64,000 nucleotides of DNA from CAWIJJ01 sp963836405 (GTDB lineage: Bacteria; Acidobacteriota; Terriglobia; Bryobacterales; Bryobacteraceae): NCBI GenBank assembly GCA_963836405.1, contig CAWIJL010000021.1, positions 76,234 to 140,233 on the forward strand. The letters run 5' to 3'. A program made the position numbers and the translations under genes. Positions within the stretch are counted from its first letter, which is position 1. Every line of letters begins with the position of its first letter. Shown one piece after another: positions 1-8,210 of the stretch. The notes beneath the pieces were generated by a model. That model was not told the DNA's origin. It worked only from the letters and a program-made list of their open reading frames with translations, and made no database searches.

Positions 1-1283
1 CGGGGCTCGAAGCGGTCGTCGATGATTGTGGGCGCGCGGGAAAGTCCGAGGGTGGGCTGGGCAATGTAATTGCGCGGGTTGGCACGGATCTTCTCCGCGA
101 ACTCGGCTTGTTGCGCGGTTGTGGAGTGGGGCCCGACCAGCATCCCGTACCCGCCCGAATCGTTGGCGGACTTCACCACGAGCTTATCCAGATTTTCGAG
201 GACGTGCCGCCGGTCCTCGTCGCGCCAGCAAAGAAAGGTGGGCACGTTGGGCAGGATGGGGTCTTCGTTTTCGTAATACCGGATCATGTCCGGAACGTAG
301 GCGTAGATCACCTTGTCGTCGGCGATGCCGTTGCCGGGCGCGTTGGCTAGCGAAACCAGCCCCTCTCTGTACGCCTCCATAAGGCCGGGAACGCCCAGCA
401 GGGAGTCGGGGCGAAAGGCCAGGGGATCGAGGAAATCGTCGTCGATGCGGCGGTAGATGACGTCCACGCGCTCAAGGCCGCGCGTTGTCCGCATAAACAC
501 GCCTCGCCCGTTGGCGACCAGATCCCGGCCCTCCACCAGTTGCACGCCCATCTGCTTGGCCAGAAAGCTGTGCTCGAAGTAGGCGGAGTTATAAATTCCG
601 GGAGTCAGCACGACCACTCGGGGCTCGCGCGCGTCGGGCTGTCCTATGGATTCGAGCATTTCCAGCAGCCGGCCGGGATACTCGTCCACGGGGCGCACCG
701 AGAGACCCTCGAATACTTTGGGAAAGATGTGCTTCAGCACCTCGCGGTTCTCGAGCACGTAAGATACGCCGGAGGGTACGCGCAGGTTGTCCTCGAGCAC
801 GTAGTACTGGCCGTCGCGGTCGCGAACCAGGTCCGTGCCCGTGATGTGGCACCAGACGCGGCGCGGCGGGTTGAGGCCCCGGCATTGCGGCCGGAACGAG
901 GCTGCGGAGAGGATCACCTCGGCAGGGATCACTCCATCACGAACGATCTTCTGCCCGTGATAGATGTCATCGATAAATGCGTTCAACGCGTGGATGCGCT
1001 GTCGCAGACCGCGCTCGATCGTGTCCCATTCGTTGGCTGGTACGATGCGCGGCACCAGGTCGAAAGGAAAAATCCGTTCCGTACCGGCGGTGTCGCCATA
1101 AACGTTGAAGGTGATGCCCATTTGCAGGAGCAGGCGATCCGCCGCGTGCTGATAGCGCAAAAGCTGTCCGTCCAGCAGGTTCTCGATCGTATCGATCAGA
1201 AGTTGAGCGTGCGGCCTCGGCCGGCCGCAGCCCTCGAACATTTCGTCATAAAAACCTGTCGCTTCATACGACGAAAATCGCAC
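1..1283 (-). CDS. Circularly permuted ATP-grasp protein (DUF404/DUF407, COG2308 family), C-terminus cut by window edge
   Basis: The reverse strand reads open for 427 codons from a GTG at 1283 to the window edge. The protein matches the circularly permuted ATP-grasp family: N-terminal YEATGFYDEMF, then ITFNVYGD, FPFDLVPRI, YYVLEDNLRVPSGVSY (the conserved nucleotide-site segment), VVVLTPGIYNSAYFEH and KSANDSGGYGM near the end of the visible part. Family members are thought to form amide bonds in peptide-like metabolites and often sit beside alpha-E and transglutaminase-like genes; those neighbours would lie outside the window. The GTG is preferred because a GAGGG lies six bases upstream, a stop codon lies ten codons upstream, and no ATG occurs before codon 15. 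It is divergent from purU across about 100 bp. The substrate is unknown. Confidence 0.85.
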   Translation of the reverse strand, partial: MRFSSYEATGFYDEMFEGCGRPRPHAQLLIDTIENLLDGQLLRYQHAADRLLLQMGITFNVYGDTAGTERIFPFDLVPRIVPANEWDTIERGLRQRIHALNAFIDDIYHGQKIVRDGVIPAEVILSAASFRPQCRGLNPPRRVWCHITGTDLVRDRDGQYYVLEDNLRVPSGVSYVLENREVLKHIFPKVFEGLSVRPVDEYPGRLLEMLESIGQPDAREPRVVVLTPGIYNSAYFEHSFLAKQMGVQLVEGRDLVANGRGVFMRTTRGLERVDVIYRRIDDDFLDPLAFRPDSLLGVPGLMEAYREGLVSLANAPGNGIADDKVIYAYVPDMIRYYENEDPILPNVPTFLCWRDEDRRHVLENLDKLVVKSANDSGGYGMLVGPHSTTAQQAEFAEKIRANPRNYIAQPTLGLSRAPTIIDDRFEP

Positions 1284-1384
1284 AGTGAACCCTCGAAAGT
1301 AATCTTTTCAGTGTCACGCCTCGCGCTCGGCAGGCGCAAACAAAAGTTTTTTATGGAGGGTATAGGGTAAGCTGGCTTTACACG

Positions 1385-2233
1385 ATGGGAAACACCGCCG
1401 TCCTGCTGATCGACTGCCCTGACCGCAAGGGCCTGGTCGCCGCCGTTTCCAACCTGCTCTACCATCATGGCGCCAATATTACGCACGCCGACCAGCACCA
1501 GGACCACGAAGCCGGTCTCTTCTTCATGCGGGTGGAGTGGATGCTGGAGGGCTTCGACCTGGAGGCTTTCCGTGCGGCCTTCGTTCGGCTGGCGGTCGAG
1601 TTGGCGATGAACTGGCGCCTGGAAACCTCCGCCCGCTGCCCGCGCATGGCGATCTTCGTCTCGCAATACCTGCACTGCCTGGTGGACCTGCTGCACCGGC
1701 ACCAGATGGGCGAGTTGCCGTGCACGATTCCCGTCATCGTGAGCAATCACCGGGAAGGGGAAGCGCTGGCCAATTTCTACGGCATCGCATTCCGTCACGT
1801 TCCGGTGCAGAAGGAAAGCAAGGTGGCGGCCGAGGCCGAGCAGCTACGGATCCTCGCAGAGGAAGGCATCGACCTGGTGGTGCTGGCGCGCTACATGCAA
1901 ATCCTCTCGGCGGATTTCGTCAACCGGTATCCGTCGCGCATCATCAACGTGCACCATTCCTTCCTGCCGGCGTTCATCGGGGCGCGTCCCTACCACGCCG
2001 CGTTCGAGCGGGGTGTGAAACTGATCGGCGCCAGCAGCCATTACGTCACCGCGGCGCTGGACGACGGGCCGATCATCGAGCAGGACGTGGCGCGCATCTC
2101 GCACCGCGACCAGGTGGAGGACCTGATTCAGAAAGGCCGCGACCTGGAACGCGTGGTGCTGTCCCGGGCTGTCAAGTGGCACCTGGAGCACCGCATCCTT
2201 CGCTACGGCAACAAAACCGTCATTTTCGATTGA
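1385..2233 (+). CDS. purU: Formyltetrahydrofolate deformylase
   Basis: PurU hydrolyses 10-formyl-THF to formate and THF, balancing one-carbon pools and supplying formate for purine synthesis; it is cytosolic. The 282-aa length is typical. An N-terminal ACT domain (about residues 1-80, opening LLIDCPDRKGLVAAVSNLL) is followed by a formyltransferase fold (about 88-280) with VIVSNH at 118-122, INVHHSFLPAF at 188-197 and DDGPIIEQD at 226-234, so the Asn-His-Asp catalytic set (N188, H190, D226 by analogy with PurN) is present. The ATG at 1385 starts the ACT domain directly. The last 31 bp overlap tail-to-tail with the convergent transporter gene at 2203-3564. Confidence 0.95.
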   Translation: MGNTAVLLIDCPDRKGLVAAVSNLLYHHGANITHADQHQDHEAGLFFMRVEWMLEGFDLEAFRAAFVRLAVELAMNWRLETSARCPRMAIFVSQYLHCLVDLLHRHQMGELPCTIPVIVSNHREGEALANFYGIAFRHVPVQKESKVAAEAEQLRILAEEGIDLVVLARYMQILSADFVNRYPSRIINVHHSFLPAFIGARPYHAAFERGVKLIGASSHYVTAALDDGPIIEQDVARISHRDQVEDLIQKGRDLERVVLSRAVKWHLEHRILRYGNKTVIFD

Positions 2234-3564
2234 TCGGCGGCGCGGGCAGCTTCCGCCAGTCTTTCCTGCCGGCGGCCCAACCAGAATCCATTCAGCAGCC
2301 ACGCAGCTGCAATCGGAACGGCCGCAAACGAGACGCCCGCCACGCCCAACCCAAATGCTCCCATCAGCGCATAGGACCAGGCGCCGATCTGATCGCCGGC
2401 GCGGTACACGAACGTATCGATGAAACCCTTGGCCTTGTACTTGTCCTCCCGCGGAAGCACGGTGAAGAGGATTTCGCGCGTGGGCCGCGCCACGGCGAAG
2501 TTTCCCGCCCGGCGGAGCACCTGGAGCACGACCAAAGCCCAGAGCGTTGGCGAAAGTCCGAGCGCGGCGAAGCCGATTATGGAAATGGTCGGCAGCACGG
2601 TGAGGGTTAACGCAACCCCGAGCAGCTTCAAAATTCGGCCGGTAAGGAACAACTGCACCAGCAGGGTGAGCACATTTACAGCAAGGTCCACGTTGGCGAA
2701 AAACGCGGTGCGGTGAGCGCGGTCCGTGAAGGTTTGCTGCACGATGGCGGCCTGCTGGAAGTAAAGGAAGGTAGAGAGAATCGTGAACAGTGCCATGTAC
2801 AGCGCGATATTGAGCAGGTAAGGGGATTGGACCGCGCGCGTGAGCCCGGCGAGCGCGCCGCCGCCGATCACCTGCTCGGGAACGTTGCCGGTCTGTTTTT
2901 CGCGCATCGCTTTGGAAAGGCGCGCCAGCCGTTTCACGCTGAACACCGCCAGTTCCAGCAGCGCGACCGATGCCAGCATGAGCACGCTCCGGCCCACGTG
3001 AGTGGCCAGCATCGAGGTGATGGAGGAGCCGGCGATTCCGCCCAGGGTTCCGCCGGCCGCGATCATCCCGAAAAGCCGGCGGCTCTGCGCGTTGGTGAAC
3101 ACGTCCACCATGAAGCCCCAGAAAACCGAGACGACGAAGAGGTTGAAGATCGCGCCCCAGATGTAGAAGACGCGGCCGGTCCAGAGATTCGCCGCTCCCG
3201 TGGTGTAGCCGAGCAGCACCAGGAACAGCAGCAGATTCAGATTGAAGAAGCGATACGTGGTGGAGATGAAGCGCACCGGCGCCAGCCGTGCAACCAGCGC
3301 CGCAAAGGGCGGGTTGGCCAGGATCATCCCACAAAGAGTGCCGGTAAACAGCCACGGCAGGTTCTCGATGCCACCGGCCACGCCTACTTCGTCGCGGATC
3401 GGACGGATCACGTAGTACGAGGAAAGGACCGAAAAGAAGTACAGCCAGGCCCACATAACCGGTGCTACTTCAGCCGGTCGAATGTCCACCACCCGGCGGA
3501 GCAGGCGGAACAACAGACCTCCGGACGGGGCTTCCGGGGCGGCGGCGTCTCGTGGCGTTTCCAT
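2203..3564 (-). CDS. MFS/ATP:ADP-antiporter-like membrane carrier
   Basis: This 453-aa protein has about twelve hydrophobic segments, an N-terminal cytosolic extension of about 30 residues, and a first helix region followed by SSYYVIRPIRDEVG, a signature of bacterial proteins annotated as NTP/NDP (NTT/AAA family) exchange carriers within the major facilitator superfamily. Further matches are RVFYIWGAIFNLFVVSVFWGF and GTLGGIAGSSIT. Free-living acidobacteria carry such genes without any known parasitic ATP uptake, so the substrate is not established and nucleotide exchange should not be assumed. It stands alone, overlapping the 3' end of purU by 31 bp and preceded by a short gap to the next minus-strand gene. 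Confidence 0.75.
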   Translation of the reverse strand: METPRDAAAPEAPSGGLLFRLLRRVVDIRPAEVAPVMWAWLYFFSVLSSYYVIRPIRDEVGVAGGIENLPWLFTGTLCGMILANPPFAALVARLAPVRFISTTYRFFNLNLLLFLVLLGYTTGAANLWTGRVFYIWGAIFNLFVVSVFWGFMVDVFTNAQSRRLFGMIAAGGTLGGIAGSSITSMLATHVGRSVLMLASVALLELAVFSVKRLARLSKAMREKQTGNVPEQVIGGGALAGLTRAVQSPYLLNIALYMALFTILSTFLYFQQAAIVQQTFTDRAHRTAFFANVDLAVNVLTLLVQLFLTGRILKLLGVALTLTVLPTISIIGFAALGLSPTLWALVVLQVLRRAGNFAVARPTREILFTVLPREDKYKAKGFIDTFVYRAGDQIGAWSYALMGAFGLGVAGVSFAAVPIAAAWLLNGFWLGRRQERLAEAARAADQSKMTVLLP

Positions 3565-3611
3565 GAATCAGCTTTCTACGCTATCAAAGAAATGAGGCGC
3601 GGTGGCGGAGG

Positions 3612-4280
3612 TCAGGCAAGGAATTTCTTCACCGCGGCGGCGATACCCGGCCCCGGTTTTTCCCATTGAAACTGGTCTTCAATCAGCCCGCCCCAGTCGG
3701 CGCGGCGCAGGTCGAAACTCTTTTCGGCGAGGAAAAGGACGCGTTTGCCCATGGCGCGCATCCAGCCCCACTCCATGGCCACGTTGGGATTCAGTTCCTC
3801 GGTGTGCTTGCTCTCGACAATGGCGATTCCACGGCAGCAGCCCAGCAGGTAGAGCGCGACGTTGTGCCAGAGCAACTCGTGGTAGTCGCGCTCGGAAGCG
3901 ATCCGCGGCAGGAAGCCGGCCGCCTTTACCGCCTTCTGGACGGTCTTGATCACCTGCTTGAGTTCTTTGTCGGCCTGTTTCCCGGTACCCGGAAACTTGG
4001 TCATGATGAAGACCGACTTGTCGTACTGGCCGTCCTTCCTGAAATCCTCGAGCTTGCTGAGGATCCCGACGTGATAGGGAGGAAAGCGCAGCAACTCGGC
4101 CAGGGCGTCGAGTTTGTAAGCCGCAAGGCGCGCGATGGCCCTTTGCGCGTCGCGGTCGAGTTCGTCCTTTTTATCCTGCGTCAAATCGGACTTGAGCAGG
4201 TCGAGCCGGTCTTTCTCCGCCTGCTCGGCCTTTTCATGCAGGATCAGAATGTTGCGCAGGGTCTGCTCGTAAGTGACCAT
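3612..4280 (-). CDS. Nucleoside-deoxyribosyltransferase-like (DRHyd/TIR-like) protein with N-terminal helical region
   Basis: The 222-aa protein begins with a charged, probably coiled-coil helical region (about residues 1-65). A Rossmann-like domain follows (about 86-215) with KSVFIMTKFPG as first strand, GIAIVES at 151-157 and NPNVAMEWGWMRAMGK at 164-179. The N-x-N-V-x-x-E-x-G/W pattern resembles the catalytic-Glu motif of the nucleoside 2-deoxyribosyltransferase/deoxyribohydrolase superfamily, with E170 as candidate. The start ATG at 4280 shares one base with the stop of the upstream gene (TGATG), indicating translational coupling; a longer frame to 4505 lies inside that gene and was rejected. 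The likely reaction, inferred only, is N-glycosidic cleavage of a nucleotide such as NAD+ or a (deoxy)nucleoside phosphate. It may form a complex with its partner. Confidence 0.7.
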   Translation of the reverse strand: MVTYEQTLRNILILHEKAEQAEKDRLDLLKSDLTQDKKDELDRDAQRAIARLAAYKLDALAELLRFPPYHVGILSKLEDFRKDGQYDKSVFIMTKFPGTGKQADKELKQVIKTVQKAVKAAGFLPRIASERDYHELLWHNVALYLLGCCRGIAIVESKHTEELNPNVAMEWGWMRAMGKRVLFLAEKSFDLRRADWGGLIEDQFQWEKPGPGIAAAVKKFLA

Positions 4281-5605
4281 CACGCCAGTTCTCCCCGCAC
4301 CTGTTGTTCGAGCGGCTGTATCAACCGTGTGAGCTTGGCCCGGTCGGTTTCCGCCATGCCCGGCGCGAGCGCCCGCAGGTCGTTGAGCGTAGTGGCGAGC
4401 ATCCAGGATGAGGGCGAACTCTTCAGCACCTGGTCCGCCCACGTCCTCGCCTCGCTCCATTCGCGTCCGACGGCCGCCAGGTGCATCCCTGTGGCAAGAT
4501 CCCAATAGTCCGCTGGCCGGGTGTCGAGCCGCTGCTGCAAGGCCTGTTTGACGCGCGGCAGCAGTTGCTTCAGCTCGCGCCGCGACTCGGGTGTGCCGCG
4601 TTCGATAAGTAGCGTGACCGCATTAACGCCGGGATAGTAGTTGTCGGGCTGCTTTTCGAAGCCGGCGCGATAGGCATCGTAGGCCATCTGCCAGAATTTT
4701 TGATCGGCGGTTTCACGAAACAGGTCCTTGTAGACGCGGCCCAGAATGCCGTAGGTTTCGCCATCGCCGCCGGTGCGCTCGAGGAGCCGCGTGAGTATTT
4801 CAACGGCCCGTTGGCGGTCTCCCTCCTGCGCCCTGCGATTGAGCGCCAGCGCCACGCGCTGCGCCACATCGGGATTTTCGCGCAACTCCTGCGGCATGGT
4901 GTCGGCGAAGCGGACCAGGTCGTCCCACGCCGACACCTCCTGGTAGCCCTTCAGAATGGACAGCATGGCGGTGGGATCGGTTTCCTGCTGGCTGGTTGTC
5001 TGCTCTTCGGCGGCGCGAAGGAAAGTGTGTTTGCTCGCGCGGCGCGCCTGCGGGTCGCTCTTGAGCATGACCTCGGCAGCGGTGCTCACCGGCGGCGCGG
5101 GCTGCATCCGCGCCTGCAATTCGGGGAACAGCTCGAACAGGGGACTGAAGGCTGCCGGAGCGCGCAGGCTCGACTCGATCGCCGAAAACAGGCGGCGGCG
5201 AAACTCCTCGATCGAGTTCGGCGGAACGCTTCCATCCGCATCGACTTCATAGCGGAGAGTCTGGAGGAAGTTCAGGTTGAAGGGAAGCCTGGTGTGGCTG
5301 GCCGCGACGATGATGGTGGGCCGGGCACTGGTCGCGTGGCGCACTCCGATTTCATACATCACGCCGGGATTGGAGGAGGTCACGTCAGCTACCATCAGTT
5401 CGCTGCTCATGATGGCGGAGAAAATGGATTTCAGGATCAGGGCGCCGCCCGTGAATTCGTCGGCCCGGAAGCAGCCCAGTCCCGCCATCTCCACGGCGGG
5501 TCGGATCATCTCGCGGTAGATTTGATCGAAGTCCGCCTCGCTGCCGCCGGCTATCGACTTGCGCCCGAACGGCATCGACACATAGCAATTCGGTTTTGCG
5601 GTCAT
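4280..5605 (-). CDS. DRHyd-like domain fused to a DUF4071 (MAP3K TRAFs-binding) TPR domain
   Basis: In this 441-aa protein, residues 1-140 form a nucleoside-deoxyribosyltransferase-like domain: CYVSMPFG at 7-14, LMVADVTSSNPGVMYEIGVRHA around 70-91 with candidate catalytic E85, and LPFNLNFLQTLRYEVD. Residues about 150-420 are helical repeats matching bacterial DUF4071 proteins, for example GYQEVSAWDDLVRFADTMP, LGRVYKDLF, YYPGVNAVTLLIERG and DYWDLATGMHLAAVGREW. The same TPR-like domain occurs in the N-terminal part of animal ASK/MAP3K5 kinases. It is coupled to the next gene by TGATG. Upstream minus-strand genes lie 27 bp and then 12 bp away, so it could belong to a longer transcript. A role in nucleotide-based signalling or conflict is inferred, not shown. 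Confidence 0.8.
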   Translation of the reverse strand: MTAKPNCYVSMPFGRKSIAGGSEADFDQIYREMIRPAVEMAGLGCFRADEFTGGALILKSIFSAIMSSELMVADVTSSNPGVMYEIGVRHATSARPTIIVAASHTRLPFNLNFLQTLRYEVDADGSVPPNSIEEFRRRLFSAIESSLRAPAAFSPLFELFPELQARMQPAPPVSTAAEVMLKSDPQARRASKHTFLRAAEEQTTSQQETDPTAMLSILKGYQEVSAWDDLVRFADTMPQELRENPDVAQRVALALNRRAQEGDRQRAVEILTRLLERTGGDGETYGILGRVYKDLFRETADQKFWQMAYDAYRAGFEKQPDNYYPGVNAVTLLIERGTPESRRELKQLLPRVKQALQQRLDTRPADYWDLATGMHLAAVGREWSEARTWADQVLKSSPSSWMLATTLNDLRALAPGMAETDRAKLTRLIQPLEQQVRGELA

Positions 5606-5632
5606 ACGCTCGGGCCTATTCTATCGAAGGAA

Positions 5633-6217
5633 TCAGGCGGCTTTACGGCTGGCCAGGTGACGCTGCTTTTCGTTTCCGCGCCGCCGGCGCCAGACCACCG
5701 CGGCCGCCGCCAGCACAAAGCATCCTTCCACCAGCAGTTTCTCGCCGTCGATGAAGTCCGGCGGGTTGTTCTTGAGGTGGGGATCGATCAAGGTGCCGTG
5801 CACGAACAGGAACGCCGCCGCGCCGTAGGCCGTGTAGTGCAGCTTCTTCCACGGGCGGTGCCGCAACTACGGCCTGAAGTAAGAGGTCACCACCACGAAC
5901 AGGAACGCATAGAAAGTGACCGCTCCCAGGCAGTTGTAGAGCGTCTGGCCGGGCGAGCCGAGCGGCCACAGGATATCGCCGATCCGGAAGTTCGGTTCCT
6001 TGGCAATAAGCAGTAGGGTGGGGTGCAGGATTACCACCGCGATCGCGAGGTATGCGGTCCAGTTGTGGATCCGGAACAGCGGAACCGATAGCTTTCGGTG
6101 CGGCCATTCGCGCACGGAACTGTAATTAGTGGCTACCAGCAGGCCCATGAGAAAGTTCAGGGTCAGCAGGACCATGGCGGTCAGCGCCGCGAATCCGGAG
6201 AGTTCGACGAAATCCAT
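5633..6217 (-). pseudogene. Ferric-reductase-like/haem-b transmembrane protein, interrupted by in-frame TAG
   Basis: Reading from ATG 6217, 116 residues of a multi-helix membrane protein (hydrophobic segments with histidines in FRIHNWTAYLAIA and ILHPTLLLI) end at TAG 5869-5867. The same frame then continues without further stops for 77 codons: LRHRPWKKLHYTAYGAAAFL, VHGTLIDPH, a final helix and a basic tail. Together they form one 194-aa protein like the ferric-reductase-like transmembrane family, in which a loop ending near YFRP runs straight into a basic W-x-x-x-H segment. The lesion is one codon, for example CAG to TAG. It may be a true nonsense mutation or a sequencing error. It lies 12 bp downstream of the peptidase gene and 27 bp upstream of the DUF4071 gene. 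Confidence 0.75.
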
Positions 6218-6229
6218 GCCTCTTGCGAA

Positions 6230-7798
6230 TCAGGGGAGCGGGTTGGATTTGACCGCCTTACGCCAGCGGGCGATCGCCGCTTCCACGTCTTCCAGTTTGG
6301 ACGGGATGTCCGCCGACAGCACCTTCGGCTCCCCGTCCGTGACTACCACATCGTCCTCGATGCGCACGCCGATGCCCTTGTATTTCTCGAACGCGGGCCG
6401 GATCGCCGCGATGTACTTTTCATTTTCCGGCGTCTTGGCGAGGTGCTCCAGTGCGTCCGGCCGAACATAGATTCCGGGTTCGACGGTGATCGCCATCCCG
6501 GGCTGCAACTCACGGCCGCCCGCGTCATGGACATTGAGGCCGATGCCGTGGCTGATGCCGTGATTGAACCAGATGCGCAGTTGCTGGTCGCTTGACGGGT
6601 CCGTCATCAGGCCCATTTGCACGAGGCCGCGGCGAAAGATTTCGTTGGCGGCGCCGGTGACCGATTCCGGACCGCCCGCGATCTGGTGTCCGGGCTTGAC
6701 GTTGCGGATGGCCGCCTGCTGCGCCTCCCACACGAGGCGGTAGATTTCCGCCTGTTCTTTGTTGAATTTTCCGCTCACCGGAATCGTGCGGGTCACGTCC
6801 GCACTGTAGCCGTCGAACTCGGCGGCGTCATCCAGCAGCAGCAGGTCGCCCGCCTTCATGGTGTCGCGGTTGGATTCGTAATGGAGTGTGGTTGCATTTG
6901 CGCCCGACGCCACGATGCAGGGATAACCCCAGTGGCCGTTGCGCCGCAGAAACGTGAACTCGAACTGCGCCTGGATCTCGTACTCGGGCAATCCGGGAGC
7001 CGTGACGGCGTAGACGCGCTGGAAGGCCTCCGCGGTGATGTCCACAGCATGCTCCAGAATATCCAGTTCGCGTGCAGATTTGACGCGGCGCAGATTGGTG
7101 AAAATCGCGCTGGCATCCTTCACCGTGACGGGAGGCGTGAGAGCAGCGAGCTTGGATGCGAACTCGCTTTCGCGGCGGAATTCGGAGGCGCCGCGCGTGA
7201 GCATCTGGATCTGCAGTCCGTTTTTAGCCGCGGGCTGGAGCGAGGCGAGGAATTCAGCAGAGAGCGGCTGCGCAGGCGCGGGGCCGCGTCCGCCGCTTCT
7301 CTCAGGCGGCAGGGCGCCCTTGATGGCGGGCAGGAGCGCGGCGAGGAACGCATTCAAGTTTCGCGCATCCTCGATGGTCGCGATTCCGGAAATCGCGCGC
7401 GCTTCATCCGGCGTGAGGATGTGCCCGGTCCAGGTTTCCTGCGCCGGGTTCGTTGGCGCAAGAAACATCACCTCACGAGTGGAAGCGCCGGGAATCAGCA
7501 CGAAGGTGGCGCCGGGCTGGGTTAGGCCAGTGAGGTAGAAGAAATTGTTTTCCTGCCGGTAAGGCCAGTCCACGTCTCCCGCATAGTTGCGGGGCTCGGC
7601 TGCATGCAGGATGAGGACGCCCTTTTCACCGACGGCCTCCGCCACGGCCTTGCGCCGCGCGGCGAGGTCCGCCAGCCGGTCTCGCTGCCAGGAAGCCGGC
7701 GGCGGCGGCGCCACGTTCCAGATTCCCGGGCCGGCGGCCGGCAGGCCGGCAGAGCAGATTAACAGTGCGAGCGTGACGGCGCTTGCGGCTCGAACCAT
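6230..7798 (-). CDS. Exported Xaa-Pro aminopeptidase (M24B family)
   Basis: The 522-aa protein has a signal peptide (MVRAASAVTLALLICSAGLPA), an aminopeptidase-P N-terminal domain (about 40-190, with YRQENNFFYLTGL) and a pita-bread catalytic domain (about 240-500). The dinuclear metal ligands appear in order: an Asp in LLLLDDAAEFDGY, an Asp in SADVTRTIP, a His in NHGISHGIGLNVHD, a Glu in ITVEPGIYV and a Glu in VRIEDDVVV. The predicted reaction is release of the N-terminal residue before proline from peptides in the periplasm. It heads a minus-strand run, with the broken membrane gene 12 bp downstream, and is divergent from the cupin gene. Confidence 0.93.
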   Translation of the reverse strand: MVRAASAVTLALLICSAGLPAAGPGIWNVAPPPPASWQRDRLADLAARRKAVAEAVGEKGVLILHAAEPRNYAGDVDWPYRQENNFFYLTGLTQPGATFVLIPGASTREVMFLAPTNPAQETWTGHILTPDEARAISGIATIEDARNLNAFLAALLPAIKGALPPERSGGRGPAPAQPLSAEFLASLQPAAKNGLQIQMLTRGASEFRRESEFASKLAALTPPVTVKDASAIFTNLRRVKSARELDILEHAVDITAEAFQRVYAVTAPGLPEYEIQAQFEFTFLRRNGHWGYPCIVASGANATTLHYESNRDTMKAGDLLLLDDAAEFDGYSADVTRTIPVSGKFNKEQAEIYRLVWEAQQAAIRNVKPGHQIAGGPESVTGAANEIFRRGLVQMGLMTDPSSDQQLRIWFNHGISHGIGLNVHDAGGRELQPGMAITVEPGIYVRPDALEHLAKTPENEKYIAAIRPAFEKYKGIGVRIEDDVVVTDGEPKVLSADIPSKLEDVEAAIARWRKAVKSNPLP

Positions 7799-7847
7799 CC
7801 TGAACCACCCTCCACAAATGATCCCCCATTATAAGGGAGCGCGCCCT

Positions 7848-7853
7848 TACAAT
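7848..7853 (+). promoter_or_regulatory. Candidate -10 box very close to the cupin start
   Basis: TACAAT ends eight bases before ATG 7862. If used, transcription would start at or next to the start codon, giving a nearly leaderless message. No convincing -35 is visible at the expected distance. Confidence 0.4.
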
Positions 7854-7861
7854 AGCTGCTG

Positions 7862-8209
7862 ATGGAACACTACAACTGGGACAGCATGGAGAAGGAAGTG
7901 CTCAGCCCGACGATCGCGCGAAAGATTATTTCCGGCGAAAAGGCGATGGTCGCGCAGGTATTTCTGGCGAAGGGCGCGGTGGTTCCGGAACACCATCACG
8001 AGAGCGAGCAGATCACTTACATTCTGGAAGGCGCGCTCAAGTTTCAGATCGAAGGCCGGGAGATAGTGGTCGCCAAGGGAGAGGTGCTGCGCATCCCCTC
8101 GCACGTCCCGCATGCGGCGGTGGCGCTCGAAGACACGCTCGATCTGGACATCTTCAGCCCCATCCGGCACGACTGGCTGAAGAAGGACGACGCATACCTG
8201 CGAGGGTGA
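7862..8209 (+). CDS. Small cupin-fold protein
   Basis: This 115-aa single-domain cupin has motif 1 at about residues 38-60 (VVPEHHHESEQITYILEG) with three His and a Glu able to bind a metal, and motif 2 at about 76-95 (GEVLRIPSHVPHAAVAL) with the second-site His. Size and motifs fit the cupin_2 group. The reaction cannot be predicted; single cupins act as isomerases, dioxygenases or ligand sensors. It is followed after one base by an SDR gene on the same strand, so the two are probably one transcript acting on the same small molecule. Confidence 0.9.
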   Translation: MEHYNWDSMEKEVLSPTIARKIISGEKAMVAQVFLAKGAVVPEHHHESEQITYILEGALKFQIEGREIVVAKGEVLRIPSHVPHAAVALEDTLDLDIFSPIRHDWLKKDDAYLRG

Positions 8210-8210
8210 G

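Noticed and set aside
1537..2610. 357-codon plus-strand frame overlapping purU
   Set aside because: Arg/Gly/Pro-rich composition typical of a shifted frame in high-GC DNA; purU explains the strand.
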